Below, piece by piece: positions 54,426-60,000 of a DNA stretch of 60,000 nucleotides; the stretch's first letter is position 1, and each line of letters begins with the position of its first letter. A program made the translations under genes and the position numbers. Below the pieces are notes generated by a model. The model made no database searches and was not told the DNA's origin. It worked only from the letters and a program-made list of their open reading frames with translations. The stretch is from Cryptomeria japonica (lineage: Eukaryota; Streptophyta; Pinopsida; Cupressales; Cupressaceae), in NCBI RefSeq assembly GCF_030272615.1, contig NC_081407.1, positions 98,069,897 through 98,129,896 on the forward strand, read 5' to 3'.

Positions 54426-55208
54426 TGTAGACACCCAAAATTGTCCAGTCTAATTAAATAAATATTTTATTTATTTAATTATCTAAGCCTAATTCTTCTA
54501 TTAATTAAATAAATATTTATTTATTTAATTAATTCATTTATCCTCTTCTAGCCTTATTTCTCATTTAAATAAATACATTTATTTATTTAAATTATCCTTT
54601 CCTAAATTAAATAAATATTTTTATTTATTTAATTATCCTACTTCTTCTATTAATTAAATAAATCTTTATTTATTTAATTAATTCATTATCTTTTTCTACA
54701 CATGACACATGTCATTCATCTCTTAATTCCTACACTACCTACCTCTTTCATTATTTTACTATTTCTTCTACCTACCCTCTAATCCTAGCCGACCTCTGTT
54801 TTTACACCTCTCAATCTTAACCCTCCATTTCATATTGTGTCTTCTATTTAAGGAGATGCTTTCTTCATTGTCAAACCCTAATCACTCATGCTAATGACTA
54901 ATCTTGAAGACTTGGCTACACTACGATCCTACTTGCAACCACATTCCGTTCTTTGTTGAGCTCTTGTGCATATAAAAATCTGAGAGCAAATATATCAAGC
55001 AAGATCAATGGAGATAGGAAGAATGGAGATCAAAACCCTATTGGACATGTGATGGTATAATCTTTGTGATTTTGAGTTATTTGCATTGTCTTAGGTAATC
55101 TTCATATGTTATGGTGGATCTTTGTTGATTGTTAGGCTAGGGTTTTGTGGTTGGATTCATTTAGCCTTTCAATATTGTTATTATTGTTGTCCATTTTCAC
55201 CATATACA
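54426..55208 (+). repeat. 5' LTR of the third Tat-like element, 783 bp
   Basis: Starts TGTAGACACCC and ends CATATACA, followed three bases later by a primer-binding site. U3 has five near-perfect AT palindromes in a row between 54448 and 54690, for example TTAATTAAATAAATA facing TATTTATTTAATTAA around 54503-54535. CTATTTAAGG near 54845 may be the TATA box. Left flank GAACT should be the target duplication; the right end is outside the window. Confidence 0.85.
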
Positions 55209-55211
55209 TTT

Positions 55212-55229
55212 TGGCACGCCCGGTGGGAC
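55212..55229 (+). promoter_or_regulatory. Primer-binding site of the third element
   Basis: TGGCACGCCCGGTGGGAC begins three bases after the LTR. It has the expected TGG start, complementary to tRNA CCA. I cannot assign the tRNA with confidence; it is clearly not the tRNA-Trp site used by the other family. Confidence 0.75.
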
Positions 55230-55317
55230 TCTTGTCCCTTTGCATTTAACCTTTTTGTTGCAGATTTTGCATTTTTGAAGTTGCAGATCGGACATTTTTC
55301 GACGACATTTTAGGTTT

Positions 55318-55580
55318 TTCCGCGTCTGCAAGCGTTCGGATCGCGTCTCTGATTTTTAGAAGCATCTGCGGTGTCTGGAATCGCGTCTGCATTTTTGCCA
55401 AATTTTATTTTGCAGGTTTCTGAAAGGGGCGTCTGTGTTTCCAAACCGCGTCTGCGCTGTTTCTGCCCGCGTCTGTGTCCGATAGAGGTGTCTGTGTATT
55501 TTTGCCACGTCTGTGCATCACAGAACCGCGTCTGTGTCATACAGACGCGTCTATGTCTGGTATAACAACGTCTGTGTTTT
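55318..55580 (+). repeat. Leader array of GCGTCTGTGT words, first cluster
   Basis: About eleven copies of CGCGTCTG or close variants (GTGTCTGTGT, ACGTCTGTG, CGTCTATGTCTG) spaced 15-35 bp apart, starting about 90 bp after the primer site. They stand out because CpG is otherwise rare in this window. Confidence 0.85.
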
Positions 55581-56788
55581 ACTGTTTCGAAATTTTAAAT
55601 TTTTCTTTGGTTCAATTTTCGGATTTCGTACTTAGGGTTTCAGATCTGGTTTATTTTCGGACTAACCCTTGCAGATCTAGCTAACTAAATTTGTGCAGCT
55701 TGTTTTGGAAGCAAAAACGTTTTTGTTGAAGGCCCCTTTTTCACAAAGTCTTTTGGATTTTCTAAAATTTACCTAACTTGTGTGCTTGCAGGAAGGGGTG
55801 ATTATTTGAAACAACCCAAACTACTAACAATTTTGTTGCAGGGCCTTAGCTAGGGTTTTGAAATTTTGTTGTGTGCCTTGTTTTCATAGATTAGCAAACA
55901 CTTCCATTGGTGCACTAAAATTGAATCATTGTCTTTTGTGTCTTGAGCAATAGGCTCTTTTTGTTTAATCTTTAGAGGGCCTGTCTTCCCATGTGGTCAT
56001 TAGGACTACTAGTGAGAAGAGAACGACCCAAGTGGTAGCAAAAGAAAAGCCATCTTCTTCCAAGCCACTATAAACAAATGTATTCATGGTGAAAACTATG
56101 AATAACGTGTGCTGATTAGTTCATACCGACACTATGTCTCCCCATAAACCCGTTTGATCAAATTTATTTGATCATTTGTAGGGCGTAACCCCTACCGGCC
56201 GGGAGCCTTCTATATTTACAGAGCTGAAAGTGCCGCATGTATGGCCACACGAGCGGATGCCCTTACTAGCACCTTTTTGTTTTAGAAGCCCAAATCCTTC
56301 TAGTTGTTGAGGCAGGAGGTCGGACCTCTGGTAGCGGCCCACACAGATACGGTTCTTAGTAGAGATACAAAGTTCGCCATGGGGAGTTTTCATGGGGACT
56401 GATGCTTGGCTGACCCGAGAAGTGAGTGCCGAGGGTGGAGCCAGTGAGGTCAAGCATCTAAGTATCTGCTCTGAATAGCGTAGCCTCGGGGGTAAAACCC
56501 TATGTGGGATCAACAACTATTGTCTTGGCCAGCCATAAGAATTGTGCTTGTCTTATGTTAAACACTCAAACATTCAAGACCAAACAACAAAACATTGTGT
56601 CTTTTGTGTCTTCAAGTTTATGCAAAACATTTTACATCAAACAACACACTTTTGGAGTCTAAACATTTGCAAATATTGAGTCCTCATCAACATTGTGTCC
56701 TCTTGTCACGAAAAACAGTCAAACAGTCGGATTTGGTCACAACAAAACAACTTCACAGATTGGAAAAATTGCACGAAGTTTACAGAAA

Positions 56789-56945
56789 CGCGTCTATGTC
56801 TGTTCTAACTACGTCTGGGTAATCTAAGCATGTTTGTGAAGGGCAGAATAGCGTCTGTGTTTTTATCAGCATCTGTGTCCAACAGAGAAGCGTCTGTGTC
56901 TGGGAATCGTGTCTGTGAAGTATACAGAAGCGTTTGTGTCCAGAA
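56789..56945 (+). repeat. Leader array of GCGTCTGTGT words, second cluster
   Basis: About seven copies: CGCGTCTATGTCTG, ACGTCTGGGT, AGCGTCTGTGTTT, GCATCTGTGTCC, AAGCGTCTGTGTCTGG, CGTGTCTGTGAAG and AAGCGTTTGTGTCC. Some have lost the CpG by C to T or G to A change. Confidence 0.8.
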
Positions 56946-57432
56946 TTGAAAATTTTTATAGTCCAACAAACAAAGGAAATCAGTTTCGGAATACTTGAGC
57001 TTCCTAGGTTGTCTCTTCAGGTTTCATCTAGCATTCAACCTGTTCTAAGGTCTCATACAGTCCATCATTGCTTCACATCTCATTTTACATTCATACTTGT
57101 CTAAACTTGGGTCAAAAAGGTCACTTGCTTGTCCTCACTATACTTTTCCAACACACTACATACAACTACACTTTGCTAAGTGGTCCCTCATCAAGGTTTC
57201 TTACCTTTGGGTCTCATTTGGTCTTACTTAGAGTCAAGGTCAGCTTACCTCATCAAGAGAAACAATCATCTCTTTGGAAGTCACACCTACTCTACTACTT
57301 ACATACTTGGTCTTACACTTTGGACATTGCAAGTACACCTCAAGATTCATTTACACTCCATACAACTCTTGGTCTTCCATACTCTTTTCACTTTTCATCT
57401 AGTCTCTCACAGCTTGGTTAAACACCCAGTTC

Positions 57433-59985
57433 ATGGTTGAAACCCGCCTTCAAAAATCTAGGAGAATAGCTAAAGAAGCTCAAGAATCCGCAAACATGAG
57501 TTCTTATGAGTATGACAATGATTTATTCTTTAATCCTGAGCACACTACATTACCAGACATGGATGTTTATAGAAACAATCCAAATGTGGAAAACACAGAC
57601 ATGACAAACAACAATGCTACACACAATGACAATGTGGACAACTTTTCAATACAATCAGCAGACATAGAAGAATCCATAATGAATCCCCATTTCAATAGAT
57701 TGGTTGAAGAGATAATGAGAAGGGATAGACAGTACTTTCTACACATGATGGCACAAAGTGGAGCTAAAATACCCCATGACTTTGACATGTCTCAACTTAT
57801 GGAAAATCGACCCTCGCAACAAACTCACTCTAACATGGATCAAAGGAGACACAATAGTGGGGGAAATAGAGGACCGAATATGGTACCTGAATCACCTTCA
57901 GCTTTGCTTCAAAAACCAGAAATTCCACATAGACAAGCTCAAACATATGATACTTACCTTCGAAGACCATTATGGAAGCCTTATGCAGATAGATATGCTC
58001 AATCACATGCTCAAGCTATGGATCAATCAAAACAAGTGGATACTCAAAGGCATCCTCAAAATTTGGACATAAGGAAACCTCATGTCAAATTTGGGGGCAA
58101 CACAATGGAAAATGAAATGCCTATAGAATATGGTATACATGCACAAAATAGATATGGGGTTCCTCAACATGAAGCCATGCCAAGTGCTCCCTATATGCCG
58201 CATCAATATAGACCTCCGTATGGACATGTCTACGATCAGTATCATCCATACATGCAACAAGCTCCTCCTCAAATGGGTGTTTCAAACACGGGGTATGTTA
58301 CAAGAAATAGATCTCCTCCCAAGAGCAACTTGGAGCAACAAATTAGAGATCTACAAAAGAAAATGGAGGACATGAGTACACCAAAACCAACATATACTAT
58401 GAGAGACATATGTCCTTATCCATTTGATAAGAGCATCCCAATGCCTCCATTTCCGACACACTTTGTGACACCAAAATTTGACAAGTATAGAGGAAAAGGA
58501 GACCCCAAAGCACACATAAGACAATTTTTCACAGCTTGCATTGAGGTAGCGGCAGAGGAAACATATTTGATGAGGTTATTCCCGCAGAGCTTAGGCGATC
58601 AAGCTATGGAATGGTTTTCTCAATTACCTCCTGGTATTAAGTCATGGGGCGACTTAGCAGAGGCATTCATTCAGCATTTCTCCTACAATATAGAAACAGA
58701 TATCTCAGTCACTACTCTATGCAATACTAAGCAAAAGGAAGGAGAATCTTTTGCGTCATTTTTACAAAGATGGAGAAATTTTGCTAGCAGATGCTCTTGC
58801 GAAATCCCACAGAAACAAATGGTAGAAATGTTCACTCAAAACGTTAACAAGGATATTGGCTATGATCTTAGGAAAGCTTGTTTGTCTACCTTCAAGGATG
58901 TTATTGAAAAGGGCTTAGCAACAGAAAAGGTCTTAATTGAACAAGGAGTCATTAAGATATTCAAAGAAAACAAAGATGACTTTAAAGGAAAAGACAAGCC
59001 AAGATTTTAGAAATTGAACAAGAACACAGTTAATGATGGTGTTGTTGATGCCAATACAGTAAGACCCAAGTTCATCTTTTCTGGATCAAGTTCTACAAAC
59101 AATCAAGTGAATACTCAAACAACTTCTAGACCACGAAGGGAGTACACCCCATTGGGAGAACCACTTGAATCAGTCTTCAAAAAGCTTGTGGCAAACAAAG
59201 TGATCACAGTTCCAGATGTTCCTCCATATGAACCAAAGGTCAAACCAAATTGGTGGAATGATGATGAGTATTGTGAATTTCATAAGAGCAAGGGTCATAA
59301 GACAGGAAATTGCCATCGATTGAAGAACATTGTGCAAGATCTCATTGATAGAGGTGATATTGAGATTGAGGGACACTCATCTAACCAAGAACATGAGATG
59401 TTTAAGGAACCATTCCCAAAGCATGACAAGGGAAAAGGTAAAGCCACAGATGATCAAGCCAACTATACTAGAGCACCTTACAACTATGACTCAACTATCA
59501 ACCACATCTCAATGGACAATCATATCTCTACTATTACTATCAAGAGCAAAAATCCTGAGAATCCTCCTCAGAGACCCAAGATTGTCCTAAAAGGTGTTGG
59601 ATCTTCTTCCGAGTCTACCTATGAATGTCATGTTACAACTCGTCGAGGTAAAATTACTTTGCCAGGTGCCTCTACTAAAAATACCGCTTCTTCGTCAACC
59701 AAGCCTGAGTATGACCTTGTAGAACAGTTAGGGAAGACACCCACACTCATCTCCATCCTTGAGCTCTTACGTATATCCCCCGCTCATAAAGCTATTCTTG
59801 ATAAAATCTTGAGAGACACTCCCATTCCTACTGATTTGAATGTGGACTAGTTTCAAGCCATGGTGGGATACCTTTCTATTCCACATTCCCTTACATTCAC
59901 AGAAGCTGATGACGCCTCCATAAGTCAGCCACATAATGCACCTTTACATGTTGAAGCCTTCATACACAAACATTGAATAAAGTGA
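57433..59985 (+). pseudogene. gag: Gag of the third element, four in-frame stops
   Basis: One unshifted frame from MVETRLQKSRR. The first 525 codons are open and cover an N-terminal part with Tyr/Pro/Met-rich repeats (for example PPYGHVYDQYHPYMQ) and the capsid block (MPPFPTHFVTPKFDKYRGKG; LMRLFPQSLG). A TAG at 59008-59010 replaces the Trp codon expected from element D. The frame goes on through the CX2HX4HX4C knuckle (CEFHKSKGHKTGNC, about 59273-59314) to a second TAG at 59848 (Gln expected), then TGA at 59974 and TGA at 59983 (the gag/pol joint). All four are single transitions from the codons seen in relatives. The protease (VLID) begins at 59986 and leaves the window. Confidence 0.88.
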
Positions 59986-60000
59986 GTCCTGATAGATGGA
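59986..60000 (+). pseudogene. pol: First codons of pol of the third element, cut by the window end
   Basis: GTC CTG ATA GAT GGA reads VLIDG, the start of the protease active-site region as in element D (VLIDNG). Only five codons are inside the window, so the state of pol is unknown. Confidence 0.7.

Larger units (their letters stand above)
55230..57432 (+). other. Leader of the third element
   Basis: 2.2-kb untranslated leader. Two clusters of GCGTCTGTGT words (55318-55580 and 56789-56945) flank a unique middle part. At about 56160-56520 a markedly GC-richer segment (CGTAACCCCTACCGGCCGGG at its start) interrupts the AT-rich leader; both strands are broken by stops except one 114-codon minus-strand frame without known motif. 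Several TTGCAG words could act as splice acceptors. Confidence 0.6.

Noticed and set aside
56172-56516. 114-codon minus-strand ORF in the third leader as a gene
   Set aside because: No motif, antisense in a leader, and no second copy in the window to test; kept only as part of the GC-rich island observation.

Overview
The window reads as intergenic DNA from a plant with a large, repeat-filled nuclear genome. The evidence is Tat-type Ty3/gypsy elements with two RNase H domains, a plant mobile domain (PMD) gene, Ty1/copia (probably Sirevirus) remnants, a primer site complementary to a plant-type tRNA-Trp, an AT-rich base and several insertions nested inside one another. A gymnosperm would fit, but the sequence does not prove it. 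I found no intact host gene and no structural RNA gene.

Layout. 0.8-3.3 kb: a broken pogo/Tigger-like DDE transposase (-). 3.9-4.4 kb: an unrecognised decayed ORF (-). 4.7-5.2 kb: CA/TG microsatellite and a 70-bp minisatellite. 5.4-6.15 kb: an unrecognised decayed exon (+). About 7.3-13.5 kb: an old Ty3/gypsy element (+), with a solo copia-type LTR (8410-9644, TSD AATAT) inserted in its reverse transcriptase. Its 3' LTR starts at 13225, is cut at 13485 and resumes at 52073.

13486-52072 is a (-) strand composite of a Tat-like element, LTR A - interior 1 - LTR B - interior 2 - LTR C, flanked by ACAAG/ACAAC. Interior 1 has no gag-pol but carries an antisense PMD gene whose main exon lies in three 818-bp tandem units. 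Interior 2 holds a decayed gag-pol, a decayed leader ORF and a 39-nt primer-binding site matching tRNA-Trp. LTR C is split by a second, very young related element D (35781-51903, TSD GGTTT; two 1864-bp LTRs with only two differences seen). D has full-length gag (679 aa), pol (1747 codons: protease, G-patch, RT, degenerate RNase H, second RNase H, integrase) and an extra ORF upstream of gag. Gag and pol share one frame and are separated only by a TGA.

52.1-54.4 kb: the other half of the old gypsy LTR, a copia gag scrap and a Sirevirus-like LTR (-) with serial polypurine tracts. 54426 to the window end: the 5' LTR, primer site, 2.2-kb leader and decayed gag of a third Tat-like element (+), whose pol lies beyond the window.

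Most unusual points: the leader ORF kept in two related elements; short-motif arrays in the leaders (GCGCTA in one family, GCGTCTGTGT in the other); ladders of AT palindromes in the LTRs; the long tRNA-Trp primer match; the TGA at the gag/pol joint; the triplicated antisense PMD exon; and several reading frames broken by stops without frameshifts.
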